Positions 34,754-42,987 are shown, counted from the stretch's first letter. The stretch: 64,000 nt of DNA from Flavobacterium sp. RSP15 (GCF_003968755.1 NZ_RYDL01000007.1:62001-126000); one strand, 5' to 3'. Translations and numbers: made by a program. The notes: a model not told the origin generated them from the letters alone.

Positions 34754-35518
34754 ATGAAGAAAGTTGCATTTTTTGCCGTTATAGCATTAACAGTAAGTTG
34801 CATTACAGCAACTGCACAAAATAAAAAAAGTATGAAAAAAGTATTATTTGTTGTTACGAGTCACGATAAACTGGGTAACACGGGAGAAAAAACAGGATTT
34901 TGGACGGAAGAGCTTGCTGCACCATATTATGAATTAGCAGATAAAGGAGTTGTTATTGATATTGCTACCCCGTTAGGAGGACAACCACCTATAGATCCAA
35001 AAAGTGAAGATCCATCTGCAGCAACTGAAGATACTAAACGATTTGATGCTGATACCGAGTTATTGGCAAAACTAAAAAACACACATAAATTAGCCGATGT
35101 AAAAGAGTCGGATTATGATGCCGTTTTTTATCCAGGAGGTCACGGACCGTTATGGGATCTGGCTACGGATGAAAACTCAAGCGCTTTGATTGAAGCTTTT
35201 TACACGAATAATAAACCTGTCGCTTTTGTATGTCATTCACCAGCGGTGTTGAAAAACGTAAAAGTAAATGGGGATTTTTTGGTAAAAGGAAAAAAAGTAA
35301 CCGGATTTTCTAATACGGAAGAGGAAGCTGTTGGTTTGACTGACGTAGTTCCATTTTTACTAGAAGATGCATTGCAGGCAAATGGCGCAACGTATTCAAA
35401 AGTGTCCGACTGGCAACCTTATGCCGTTGAAGATGGATTACTGATTACAGGACAAAACCCAGCTTCGTCTAAATTGGTTGCAGAAAAATTATTAAATCAA
35501 TTGAATTTAAAAAAATAA
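34754..35518 (+). CDS. Exported DJ-1/PfpI (Hsp31-like) family protein
   Basis: 254 residues. A signal peptide (MKKVAFFAVIALTVSCITATAQ) is followed by a type 1 glutamine-amidotransferase-like domain. The nucleophile cysteine lies in AFVCHSPAVLKN, the elbow motif in YPGGHGPLWDL, and the acidic partner in TEELAAPYYEL. Relatives are chaperones, glyoxalases or deglycases. It lies 4 nt before the YqhD-like gene, so they form one operon, fitting aldehyde defence: one removes dicarbonyls and the other reduces aldehydes. Confidence 0.88.
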   Translation: MKKVAFFAVIALTVSCITATAQNKKSMKKVLFVVTSHDKLGNTGEKTGFWTEELAAPYYELADKGVVIDIATPLGGQPPIDPKSEDPSAATEDTKRFDADTELLAKLKNTHKLADVKESDYDAVFYPGGHGPLWDLATDENSSALIEAFYTNNKPVAFVCHSPAVLKNVKVNGDFLVKGKKVTGFSNTEEEAVGLTDVVPFLLEDALQANGATYSKVSDWQPYAVEDGLLITGQNPASSKLVAEKLLNQLNLKK

Positions 35519-35522
35519 AAAC

Positions 35523-36686
35523 ATGTTAAACTTCGAATTATACAATCCTACTAATTTAATTTTTGGAAAAGGACAAATTGAAAAACTTTCGACTTTAGTG
35601 CCACAGGGCGCAAAAATTCTTTTGGCTTATGGAGGCGGAAGTATTTTTAAAAATGGAATCCATGAACAGGTAGTTAATGCTTTAAAAGATTTTGAAATCG
35701 CAGAATTTTCTGGAATCGAGCCAAATCCACATTTTGAAACATTGATGAAAGCCGTAACCATTATTAAGGAACAAAACATCGATTTTATCCTTGCCGTAGG
35801 TGGGGGATCTGTAATTGACGGGGTAAAATTCATTTCGGCTGCCGTTAACTTTGAAGGAAACCCTATTGATATTCTTCAAAAACAAGTATTAACTAAAGAT
35901 GTATCTAAAACAATTGCTTTTGGAACAGTTTTAACGTTACCAGCAACAGGAAGTGAAATGAATTCTGGCGGTGTAATTACCATTGAATCTACACAAGAAA
36001 AATTATCATTTGGAGGTAGCGCCTTGTTTCCAAAATTTTCTATTTGCGATCCAACCGTCATTGAATCTTTACCTAAAAGACAATTGCAAAACGGAGTTGT
36101 TGATGCCTATACCCATGTTTTGGAACAATATTTAACTTATCCACATGAAGGATATCTTCAAGATAGAATTGCCGAAAGTATTTTACAGACCTTGATTCAA
36201 GTTGGTCCTGATGTTGTTGAGAATCCTAAAGATTATGCTTTGGCTTCTAACTTTATGTGGAGTTGTACGATGGCTCTAAATGGATTAATCCAAAAAGGTG
36301 TCCCTTCAGATTGGGCTACGCACATGATTGGTCATGAATTAACCGCTTTGTACGGAATTGATCATGCCAGAACATTGGCGGTTGTAGGTCCAAATTTATA
36401 CCGAGTAATGTTTGAAACCAAAAAAGGAAAATTGGCACAATACGGAAAGCGTATTTTCAATTTGACGGGAACCGAAGATGAAATAGCAAACGAAGCGATC
36501 AATAAAACAGTCGAATTTTTCCATACAATGGGAATGGAGACTAAATTATCGGATTACACCAAAGACTATGATAAAACGGCTGATTTTATAGTAGAACGTT
36601 TCAAAGAAAGAGGCTGGTTAGGATTGGGCGAAAAAGAAAATATTACTTTAGAAAAAGTAAAGTCAATTGTTGAAATGAGTTATTAG
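35523..36686 (+). CDS. yqhD: Iron-containing alcohol dehydrogenase, YqhD-like
   Basis: 387 residues. It reduces aldehydes with NAD(P)H. The nucleotide motif LAVGGGSVIDGVKFI, the metal ligands Asp/His in VVDAYTHVLEQYLTYP, and the two His in DWATHMIGHELTALYGIDHARTL are present. The opening FELYNPTNLIFGKGQIEKL also matches E. coli YqhD closely. It is in an operon with the DJ-1-like gene and probably controlled by the divergent LysR. Its intergenic terminator follows. Confidence 0.9.
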   Translation: MLNFELYNPTNLIFGKGQIEKLSTLVPQGAKILLAYGGGSIFKNGIHEQVVNALKDFEIAEFSGIEPNPHFETLMKAVTIIKEQNIDFILAVGGGSVIDGVKFISAAVNFEGNPIDILQKQVLTKDVSKTIAFGTVLTLPATGSEMNSGGVITIESTQEKLSFGGSALFPKFSICDPTVIESLPKRQLQNGVVDAYTHVLEQYLTYPHEGYLQDRIAESILQTLIQVGPDVVENPKDYALASNFMWSCTMALNGLIQKGVPSDWATHMIGHELTALYGIDHARTLAVVGPNLYRVMFETKKGKLAQYGKRIFNLTGTEDEIANEAINKTVEFFHTMGMETKLSDYTKDYDKTADFIVERFKERGWLGLGEKENITLEKVKSIVEMSY

Positions 36687-36721
36687 TGCAACAACTTATT
36701 CCTACTTAAGGCAGTTTAAAT

Positions 36722-36757
36722 AAAAAGGCGTTCTCATTTTGTATGGGAACGCCTTTT
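36722..36757 (+). terminator. Terminator of the DJ-1/yqhD operon
   Basis: AAAAAGGCGTTC and GAACGCCTTTT pair around a 13-nt internal region, 36 bp after the yqhD stop, with a T tract. Confidence 0.85.
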
Positions 36758-36942
36758 AAAATTCAAATATATAACTAACTAATTCAATTCTATTTTTTTT
36801 GTTAAAATAGTAACTATAATAAAGCACTAACGGGATTAATGTATTTATATTGTGTTTAAAGATTAAATGTTTTAAATTTAATTTAATATATTGTGACATT
36901 GCTGTTGAAAACCCTAGTAAACCCGAGATTTAAGGCGATGCT

Positions 36943-36977
36943 TTTGTGGCTTGATTCATAGTTTTTAAGTACTTTTG
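36943..36977 (+). promoter_or_regulatory. Promoter of gpsA
   Basis: TTTG at 36943 and TACTTTTG at 36970-36977, spaced 23 bp, match the Bacteroidota consensus, 17 bp before the ATG. The preceding 180 bp hold nothing else recognisable. Confidence 0.5.
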
Positions 36978-36994
36978 AGTAAATTCAATAAAAA

Positions 36995-37990
36995 ATGACT
37001 GAAAACATAAAATTTGCAGTAATTGGTGGCGGTAGTTGGGCAACAGCCATAGCTAAAATGTTATGCGTAAATCTTACCGAAATTTCATGGTACATGCGCA
37101 ATGATGCTGCTATAGAACACATCAAGACCTACAAACACAATCCAAATTACCTAAGCTCTGTTGAATTTGATACCCAAAAATTGAAGCTAACCAATGATAT
37201 TAATGAAGCAGTAGCCTATGCGGACTACATTATCTTTGCTATTCCTTCCGCTTTTTTAGAGGGTGAATTAGAAAAATTGACTGTTTCGTTGAAAGATAAA
37301 ATTATTTTTTCGGCTATAAAAGGGATTGTTCCTGAGACCAGTTTGATTGTAGGGGAACATTTTCATGTGAAATATGATATTCCTTATTATAATATTGGTG
37401 TAATCTCTGGTCCTTGTCACGCAGAAGAAGTGGCTATGGAACGGTTATCATATCTGACAATTGCTTGTGGCGACTCTGATAAGGCAAAAATTATTGCCGA
37501 TACTCTCGCTGGAAATTATATTAAGACTAAAATTACGGATGATATTATAGGAACTGAATATGCTGCGATGTTAAAGAACATTTATGCCATTGCCGCAGGA
37601 ATGGCCCATGGACTGGGTTATGGAGATAATTTCCAATCCGTATTGATGAGTAATGGGATTAGGGAAATGAAAAAATTCATCAAGAAAGTCCATAAAATGA
37701 AGCGCAACATCAATGATTCTGCTTATTTAGGCGATTTACTGGTTACAGGCTATTCCGTTTTTTCGAGAAACAGAATGTTTGGTAATATGATAGGTAAAGG
37801 CTACACGGTGAAATCAGCAATGATGGAAATGAGCATGGTTGCTGAAGGATATTACGCTACTAAAAGTGCTTATAAGCTAAATCAGGCTTATGGTGCCAAA
37901 ACACCTATTATTGATGCCGTTTATGAGGTTTTATACGAAGGAAAAGATGCGAAAACCATATTTAAGAAACTGACAGACAAACTGGATTAA
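36995..37990 (+). CDS. gpsA: NAD(P)H-dependent glycerol-3-phosphate dehydrogenase
   Basis: 331 residues. It makes sn-glycerol 3-phosphate for phospholipids. The dinucleotide motif is AVIGGGSWATAIAK. The substrate and catalytic parts include ISAIKGIV-type FSAIKGIV, SGPCHAEEVA, and GTEYAAMLKNIYAIAAGMAHGLGYGDN with the catalytic Lys. It starts a short unit with the two small membrane proteins that follow. Confidence 0.95.
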   Translation: MTENIKFAVIGGGSWATAIAKMLCVNLTEISWYMRNDAAIEHIKTYKHNPNYLSSVEFDTQKLKLTNDINEAVAYADYIIFAIPSAFLEGELEKLTVSLKDKIIFSAIKGIVPETSLIVGEHFHVKYDIPYYNIGVISGPCHAEEVAMERLSYLTIACGDSDKAKIIADTLAGNYIKTKITDDIIGTEYAAMLKNIYAIAAGMAHGLGYGDNFQSVLMSNGIREMKKFIKKVHKMKRNINDSAYLGDLLVTGYSVFSRNRMFGNMIGKGYTVKSAMMEMSMVAEGYYATKSAYKLNQAYGAKTPIIDAVYEVLYEGKDAKTIFKKLTDKLD

Positions 37991-38028
37991 TTCTGCTATA
38001 TATTTAATAATCAAAACACAATCACTTC

Positions 38029-38244
38029 ATGAGCGAAAGATGGAAATATCAAATTAAAACTGGCGGAATTTGGGGTGTATTTATGACAGTTTTCAATGTG
38101 TTATTCGACATTAAAGAAATCCCTTTTTCAGTGCAGGTTGCTACCCCTAATTTTTATATTCGAGCAGCTGCTTATGTTGGTGTAGGAATTTTTGTTCTAG
38201 GTTATTTTACATGGAAGTCCAAAGTTAAACAACAAAATCGCTAA
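38029..38244 (+). CDS. Small two-helix membrane protein
   Basis: 71 residues with two hydrophobic helices (GGIWGVFMTVFNVLF and AAAYVGVGIFVLGYF), a charged N-terminus (MSERWKYQIKTG) and a basic C-terminus. It resembles the next gene (same W-x-(Y/F)-QIK start, GIFVxGY second helix). The pair is a tandem duplication. Function unknown. Confidence 0.65.
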   Translation: MSERWKYQIKTGGIWGVFMTVFNVLFDIKEIPFSVQVATPNFYIRAAAYVGVGIFVLGYFTWKSKVKQQNR

Positions 38245-38253
38245 ATCATTTTT

Positions 38254-38502
38254 ATGGGTAAAAGGTGGCGATTTCAGATTAAAAACGGGATGGTTTGGGG
38301 AGTTATTCTTTCTTTAAGCTTGCTCGTTTTTGACTTATTCGAACGCTCTTTTGAGGATGCTTTTTTCTCCAAAAGAAACCTGTTCCGAACGCTTTATTTC
38401 ATCTTATTCGGAATATTTGTAATAGGATATTTAAATTGGAAGAAAAAAAATAAACGCGACAATAGTGCTGATTTATCTCACGATAACACCATCAATAAAT
38501 AA
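38254..38502 (+). CDS. Small two-helix membrane protein, paralog
   Basis: 82 residues. The start MGKRWRFQIKNGMVWGV and the second helix LFGIFVIGYLNWKKKNK match the preceding gene, 9 nt upstream. Its last 30 bp overlap the 3' end of the convergent 135-residue gene. Function unknown. Confidence 0.65.
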   Translation: MGKRWRFQIKNGMVWGVILSLSLLVFDLFERSFEDAFFSKRNLFRTLYFILFGIFVIGYLNWKKKNKRDNSADLSHDNTINK

Positions 38503-38880
38503 AATAGGCACTTCTTCGACTGCTGATTCGCAGATGGATTGTGCTTTGAAAATGTATTTTTTATCGTATAGTTTGTCTCCGATAAAGAAAGTCAGCATGA
38601 ATTCATTGTTGAGTGCTAAAACGCTTTTTTCAATCATTTCGATTTTCATTACTGAAACTGGCGGAACTGCTACAAAAGCGTGGCGCAAGAGGGATGTTTT
38701 TTTCATTTCACCGTTGATGGTTCCAAATGCCTTAGAAACAACCATGACGCTTTCGATTAAAAAGTCACTGTCATTTATTAAATAGGCGTACCATACTTTT
38801 TCCATGAAATCGTCGCTCCATTCTTGGACTGCAGCTAGGAATACGTTTTCTACTTCGGGGGTGATGATGTCGGATTTCAT
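38473..38880 (-). CDS. Conserved hypothetical protein downstream of pheS
   Basis: 135 residues, acidic, with no signal peptide or membrane helix. It starts MKSDIITPEVENVFLAAVQEWSDDFMEKVWYAYLIN and later has GTINGEMKKTSLLRHAF. It lies 78 bp after pheS on the same strand, separated by an AT-rich hairpin. No function can be read. Confidence 0.7.
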   Translation of the reverse strand: MKSDIITPEVENVFLAAVQEWSDDFMEKVWYAYLINDSDFLIESVMVVSKAFGTINGEMKKTSLLRHAFVAVPPVSVMKIEMIEKSVLALNNEFMLTFFIGDKLYDKKYIFKAQSICESAVEEVPILFIDGVIVR

Positions 38881-38903
38881 TTGATTGTTGAGTGATGATT
38901 ACC

Positions 38904-38943
38904 GATTTTTGATTTCAGATTTAAACTTCTAAAATCAAAAATC
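38904..38943 (-). terminator. AT-rich hairpin after pheS
   Basis: GATTTTTGATTT and AAATCAAAAATC pair across about 16 nt, 15 bp after the pheS stop. The stem is weak because it is AT-rich. It may only attenuate the downstream gene. Confidence 0.45.
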
Positions 38944-38958
38944 AGTGCTCTTAAATTT

Positions 38959-39984
38959 TTATATACTTGATTTGAATTGTTCTAAGAAACGCACGTCATT
39001 TTCGTAGAACATACGGATATCGCCTATTTGATACAACAACATGGCAATTCTTTCGATTCCCATTCCAAAGGCAAAGCCGTTGTATTCCTCAGGATTGATG
39101 CCGCAATTTTTTAAAACGTTTGGATCCACCATTCCACAGCCCATGATCTCTAACCATCCGGTTCCTTTGGTTATTCTATAATCAGTTTCTGTTTTAAGTC
39201 CCCAATAAATATCAACTTCAGCGCTTGGCTCCGTAAAAGGAAAGTAGGAGGGACGCAGACGGATTTTTGATTTTCCGAACATCTCTTTGGTAAAATACAA
39301 AAGGGTTTGTTTTAAGTCGGCAAAAGAAACATCTTTGTCTATATAAAGCCCTTCCACTTGGTGAAAAATGCAGTGAGAACGAGAGGACACGGCTTCATTA
39401 CGAAAAACTCTTCCCGGAGAAATGGTCCGAATTGGCGGTTTATTTTCTTCCATGTAACGTACCTGTACGGAAGACGTGTGTGTGCGCAACAAAATATCAG
39501 GGTTGGTTTGTATAAAAAATGTATCTTGCATGTCGCGTGCCGGATGGTATTCCGGGAGGTTCAATGCGGTAAAATTATGCCAGTCGTCTTCGATTTCAGG
39601 ACCTTCGGAAACATTGAAACCAATATTTGAAAAGATATCAATAATTTGGTTCTTCACCAATGAAATAGGATGGCGGGAACCAATAGTTATTGGTTCAGCC
39701 GAACGCGTGAGATCCCCGTAAAAGCCGTTCGTTTCTTCTTTGTTTTCTAAAGCTTCCTGAAGGGTTTTTACTTTGTCTTCGGCAGATGTTTTGAGCAGGT
39801 TGATTACTTGTCCGAATTCCTTTTTTTGATCGTTAGGCACATTTTTGAATTCCGCAAAAAGGTCTTTTAAAAGCCCTTTGCTTCCTAAGAATTTAATTCG
39901 GAACGTTTCTAGTTCTGCTGGGTTTTGCGTTGAAAAAGCATTTGCTTCGCCAATATATTCTTTTATCTTATCTATCATTTTCAT
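38959..39984 (-). CDS. pheS: Phenylalanine--tRNA ligase alpha subunit
   Basis: 341 residues from the ATG at 39984 (a second ATG two codons later is equally possible). It charges tRNA-Phe with the beta subunit, whose gene is not here. Class II motifs are visible: GSRHPISLVKNQIIDIF, FNVSEGPEIEDDWHNFTALN, FRNEAVSSRSHCIFHQVEGLYID (motif 2) and GFAFGMGIERIAMLLYQIGDIR (motif 3). It has an N-terminal coiled-coil of about 90 residues. Confidence 0.95.
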   Translation of the reverse strand: MKMIDKIKEYIGEANAFSTQNPAELETFRIKFLGSKGLLKDLFAEFKNVPNDQKKEFGQVINLLKTSAEDKVKTLQEALENKEETNGFYGDLTRSAEPITIGSRHPISLVKNQIIDIFSNIGFNVSEGPEIEDDWHNFTALNLPEYHPARDMQDTFFIQTNPDILLRTHTSSVQVRYMEENKPPIRTISPGRVFRNEAVSSRSHCIFHQVEGLYIDKDVSFADLKQTLLYFTKEMFGKSKIRLRPSYFPFTEPSAEVDIYWGLKTETDYRITKGTGWLEIMGCGMVDPNVLKNCGINPEEYNGFAFGMGIERIAMLLYQIGDIRMFYENDVRFLEQFKSSI

Positions 39985-40025
39985 TCCAATAATTAATTAT
40001 GCAAATTTAGTGATTTTTGTTGATA

Positions 40026-40052
40026 GGGACAAGTCACGACTGGTCCGTACAA
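40026..40052. repeat. Short palindromic repeat, copy 1
   Basis: GGGACAAGTCACGACTGGTCC followed by GTACAA is an imperfect palindrome; a close relative with the same tail lies at 54791-54816 (GGGACAACTCGCGAGTTGTCC then GTACA). Both are intergenic. They look like members of one dispersed repeat family. Confidence 0.55.
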
Positions 40053-40061
40053 TAAATAATA

Positions 40062-40418
40062 TCAATCAATAAGTTTCTTCTCCAGGAAATAATTCACAAT
40101 GGCTTCTTTCATTAAAACGGATTGTTCTCCAGCTTTTAGCGGTGGTAATTCCTCTTTTACTTTGTAATGTGGCCAACCTTCCTCGTCAAAAAATTCAAAT
40201 TCATAGAATCCATAAGGCTCTAATAACCTGCAAATCGCGATATGCATTAGGTTTAGTTTTTCGTCTTTCTTGTATTCGTTGTGTACTTTCCCGAGTTCTT
40301 GTACGCCAATTAGATAAATAATAGCGTCTAAATCTAAATCTTCTCCTTGAGAAAATTGATTGGAAAGTATATTTACGAGCTGTTCCCAGCGTTCTTTAAG
40401 TTGTGTGTCTCTTGACAT
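40062..40418 (-). CDS. Conserved hypothetical protein (Bacteroidota)
   Basis: 118 residues, acidic. It starts MSRDTQLKERWEQLVNILSNQFSQGEDLDLDAIIYLIGVQELG and has a Trp/Phe-rich centre (LEPYGFYEFEFFDEEGWPHYKV). No signal peptide, membrane segment or known domain was recognised. It is divergent from cvpA and 77 bp upstream of pheS on the same strand. Confidence 0.7.
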   Translation of the reverse strand: MSRDTQLKERWEQLVNILSNQFSQGEDLDLDAIIYLIGVQELGKVHNEYKKDEKLNLMHIAICRLLEPYGFYEFEFFDEEGWPHYKVKEELPPLKAGEQSVLMKEAIVNYFLEKKLID

Positions 40419-40502
40419 TTTTGTTTAATTATGAATTATGTGTCATGAGTTATTAATTCATTTATCATAAAATTATTTCGCGCAAAGATAAGAACTTGAA
40501 AA

Positions 40503-40536
40503 TTGACTATGGTAAAGAATAATTCTTTTATATTTG
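40503..40536 (+). promoter_or_regulatory. Promoter of cvpA
   Basis: TTG at 40503 and TATATTTG at 40529-40536, spaced 23 bp, match the Bacteroidota consensus. The predicted start is about 20 nt before the cvpA ATG. Confidence 0.6.
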
Positions 40537-40564
40537 CTGTTTGATCGTTGCAAATTAATTAAGT

Positions 40565-41068
40565 ATGGGATTTTTTGATATCATTTTGGGTGTATTGCTT
40601 GCTTTTGCTTTTTACAAAGGCCTTCAAAACGGTCTTTTTATGGAGTTAGCATCACTAATTTCACTACTGGCCGGTATTTATATTGCAGTACAATTTTCTT
40701 CCTATATGCGGGACATATTAGTGGGATTTGTCAAATGGAATCCTAATACCATTCAAGTAGTAGCTTTTGTTCTTACGTTCATTATTGTAGTTGTTGTGGT
40801 TTCAGGTTTAGGTAAATTACTGACAGGAGTAGCTGATTTTGCTTTTTTGGGCTGGTTGAATGCTTTGGGAGGTGGTTTTTTCAGGGTGCTGAAAACTGTT
40901 TTGATTCTGGGTATTGTTTTCGCGGTTTTCGAGAAGATTAACTACAACCATCTGTTGGCCAAAAAAGAGACACTGGATAATTCTCTTTTTTATAATCCAA
41001 TCCAAAAAGCAGCGCGATTCATGTATCCTTCACTACAGGAATGGTATGGTAGTTTGAAAAAAAAGTAA
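40565..41068 (+). CDS. cvpA: CvpA-family membrane protein
   Basis: 167 residues with four hydrophobic helices (DIILGVLLAFAFYKGLQNG, SLISLLAGIYIAVQF, VVAFVLTFIIVVVVVSGLGKLL, FLGWLNALGGGFFRVLKTVLILGIVFAVF). The GLQNGLFMELASLISLLAGIYIA stretch is the family mark. The family is linked to colicin V production and envelope maintenance, with unclear mechanism. It is convergent with the truncated rpe copy. It is probably the last ordinary gene before the 12.7-kb insertion. Confidence 0.85.
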   Translation: MGFFDIILGVLLAFAFYKGLQNGLFMELASLISLLAGIYIAVQFSSYMRDILVGFVKWNPNTIQVVAFVLTFIIVVVVVSGLGKLLTGVADFAFLGWLNALGGGFFRVLKTVLILGIVFAVFEKINYNHLLAKKETLDNSLFYNPIQKAARFMYPSLQEWYGSLKKK

Positions 41069-41119
41069 GTAGTAATGCGTTTTTAGTCGCAGCCTCAAAA
41101 AACAGGGGTGAAATCTGGA

Positions 41120-41260
41120 TCAGTTGCCTTTTAAATCTGTAATTTTTTGTTTAAGCTTTTCGATTTTGTCTTTAAAGCGCTCAATGAGTTTTTCAGAGCG
41201 TTCCTTTATAAAAGTTGCATTGACCGTGACAGCTGCATGTTGGTTTTTGTAACTGCTATT
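41120..41260 (-). pseudogene. Coiled-coil gene fragment without start
   Basis: An open frame of 46 codons between two stops has no ATG or GTG. It reads NQHAAVTVNATFIKERSEKLIE, then a Lys/Glu coil (RFKDKIEKLKQKITDLKGN) and a stop. The composition looks like real coding sequence, perhaps the 3' end of a lost gene. The parent family was not recognised. It lies just outside the rpe remnant. Confidence 0.35.
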
Positions 41261-41272
41261 TTATTTTCAACT

Positions 41273-41308
41273 AGTCCCGATCTAATAATAATTGGATCGG
41301 GACTTTTA
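41273..41308. terminator. Bidirectional terminator between cvpA and rpe remnant
   Basis: AGTCCCGATC and GATCGGGACT pair around a 12-nt AT-rich loop, followed by TTTTAG on the plus strand and A/T DNA on the minus strand. It would end the original rpe transcript. Confidence 0.75.
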
Positions 41309-41311
41309 GTA

Positions 41312-41671
41312 TTATAGGCTTGTCAATTTCTTTAAATCAGCAATTGTAGCTGTTGGGTTTTCTGCTTTAAAAACATAACTTCCAGCTACCAGAACATCAG
41401 CTCCGGCTTCTACAAGTTGTTTTGCGTTTTTGTTGGTAACACCACCATCAACTTCTATAAGTGTAGTCGCCCCTTTTTTATGGATTAAATCTTTTAATTT
41501 TTTAACTTTTACGTACGTATTTTCGATAAATGATTGTCGGCCAAAACCTGGATTTACACTCATGATGCAAACCAAATCAATGTCGTTGATTACATCTTCT
41601 AGCAAGTCAATATTTGTGTGTGGATTAATGGCGACTCCAGCTTTCATTCCTTCGGCTTTGATGGCTTGCAG
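41312..41671 (-). pseudogene. Truncated 3' copy of rpe
   Basis: The frame gives the C-terminal half of ribulose-phosphate 3-epimerase (KAGVAINPHTNIDLLEDV ... GADVLVAGSYVFKAENP), with no N-terminus and no upstream start for a full protein. Positions 41358-41671 equal 54071-54384 of the intact gene with 5 mismatches. One changes the conserved Gly-Gly to Gly-Arg in NPGFGRQSF. The last 13 codons (ATIADLKKLTSL) differ from the intact copy (QTIKELKELTRF). The homology stops sharply at 41671. Confidence 0.9.
41358..41671 (-). repeat. Direct repeat, left copy (rpe)
   Basis: 314 bp in the same orientation as 54071-54384, 98.4% identical. The two copies bound the 12.7-kb surface-protein region. Confidence 0.95.
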
Positions 41672-41925
41672 TATTTTGGTTTATTGGACAGACAGCACGG
41701 CCAATATCGAACTCCTTTTTCTTTTGGATATCCATACCATAGGAATAGTTTTTATGATCTCTAGAACAAACCATCAGGACTTAACGTAACCTTACAGCCG
41801 TGTCAGGAACACTTCTTTTACAGTTTCATTGGCAGTAAAAGGCGATCACTTACAGATCCAGTTTTCTTATTTTGGAAAGTTTCAACAGGACGATGTCTTT
41901 AAGAACCATTTTTAGTAGAAAAAAA
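41672..41925. other. Junction debris, no intact gene
   Basis: 254 bp directly after the rpe repeat end. No frame on either strand looks like a gene. Short minus-strand runs such as ANETVKEVFLTRL followed by a stop suggest a decayed coding sequence. This is the left inner border of the inserted region. Confidence 0.4.
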
Positions 41926-42054
41926 TTACTCCACTACTATAAATTCTCCTTGAGCAACACTTTTACAAGGTAATTCATCTGCTTTGCATCCCAGGAATAG
42001 AGATATTGCCATTAGAATTCCAATAATTTTTAAACTTTTGTGTATTCTTTTCAT
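41926..42054 (-). CDS. 42-residue lipoprotein
   Basis: The ATG at 42054 lies 2 nt after the TGA of the 305-residue gene, so they are translationally coupled. The product MKRIHKSLKIIGILMAISLF is followed by LGC, a textbook lipobox with Cys23, and then only 19 residues (KADELPCKSVAQGEFIVVE). It is the last gene of the surface cassette. Such tiny lipoproteins can help outer-membrane assembly. Function unknown. Confidence 0.65.
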   Translation of the reverse strand: MKRIHKSLKIIGILMAISLFLGCKADELPCKSVAQGEFIVVE

Positions 42055-42056
42055 AA

Positions 42057-42974
42057 TCATTTTTCTTTTAATATTATATTAATAAGTTTCCATTCATTTC
42101 CTAGCGTAATAACATAAGAGTTTGGATTGAGATTATTGAATACTACCTCACCATTTGTAATTTGTTTGGTTGAAACGGTCTTGCCATTACTTGTCATTAC
42201 TACCGGGGCTCCTTCTTGTTTAGAGACAACTTTTATTACACCATTTACATTGCAAACAGCATCTTTTTTATAGAACAAAGTAGGAGTGCTTATTTGATTT
42301 ACATTAACTGTATAACTGCTAAGACTTGATTCATCTTCAGAAAGGACTTCGTATGTTATTGCAGAAGAAAAATTATCCATAATTTCCTGCGATTTTTGTA
42401 CAATTCTGTTTTTTAACAGCTTTCCCCCTTTACTCAAAGTAAATACAGGCTTTAGGGTAGCTATATTGGAACTGTCATACAGGCTAATGATTACCTTCCC
42501 ACCATTAATTACCGATGACAAACTTTTTATGTCCATAAAATTGAAAGACAGAATTTCAGACTTGTCGTTTAAAGCAGGTTCGGCAATGCTATAGGATTGA
42601 AATAAATTCCCTTTGTGCTCATTTACTCCAAATTTTACTTGCTTGCTTACAGCCGTTATTTTATTAGTGGTACTGTCGTATAACTGGAAGGATACAGCTT
42701 CATCTTGTGTATTTGAAAACACGGTGAGGTAAGCATAATAATTGGCTTCACTAGCAACATAGGTTAAACTACTGATTCCTCTGCAACTACTGCCGACAAA
42801 TGCGGCAACTTTGTCATTTTTGCCAATTAACTGCTTCCCATCCACATTAAGTTTTGCCATAAAAGTCATGGTGTATTGATAGCCACTCTCATTCACTGAC
42901 CAAGTGGGAACCTGCGCGAATAATGCTTGGACAGAAAGGAAAAATAGTATAAATAAAAATGTTGTTTTTTTCAT
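42057..42974 (-). CDS. Secreted companion of the giant T9SS protein
   Basis: 305 residues with a signal peptide (MKKTTFLFILFFLSVQALFAQ). The N-terminal module (YQYTMTFMAKLNVDGKQLIGKNDKVAAFVGSSCRGISS, then YYAYLTVFSNTQDEAVSFQLYDS) matches a module near the C-terminus of the giant protein (DKVVAAVNGEVRGKAS, YLVYLTVYSNEVSGENISFYIWDAS). The C-terminus has short repeats (VNVNQISTPTLFYKKDAVCNVNGVIKV). There is no clear T9SS sorting tail. It is encoded 61 bp after the giant gene, across a strong hairpin. It probably works with the giant protein at the cell surface. Confidence 0.75.
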   Translation of the reverse strand: MKKTTFLFILFFLSVQALFAQVPTWSVNESGYQYTMTFMAKLNVDGKQLIGKNDKVAAFVGSSCRGISSLTYVASEANYYAYLTVFSNTQDEAVSFQLYDSTTNKITAVSKQVKFGVNEHKGNLFQSYSIAEPALNDKSEILSFNFMDIKSLSSVINGGKVIISLYDSSNIATLKPVFTLSKGGKLLKNRIVQKSQEIMDNFSSAITYEVLSEDESSLSSYTVNVNQISTPTLFYKKDAVCNVNGVIKVVSKQEGAPVVMTSNGKTVSTKQITNGEVVFNNLNPNSYVITLGNEWKLINIILKEK

Positions 42975-42987
42975 GAAAAAGATATTT

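Noticed and set aside
41358..41671. A second working rpe gene
   Set aside because: The N-terminal half with the metal-binding and catalytic residues is absent, and a core Gly is Arg.
41430..41789. 119-codon plus-strand frame across the rpe remnant border
   Set aside because: Most of it is the antisense of the rpe repeat, and the same frame occurs opposite the intact rpe, so it is not a gene.
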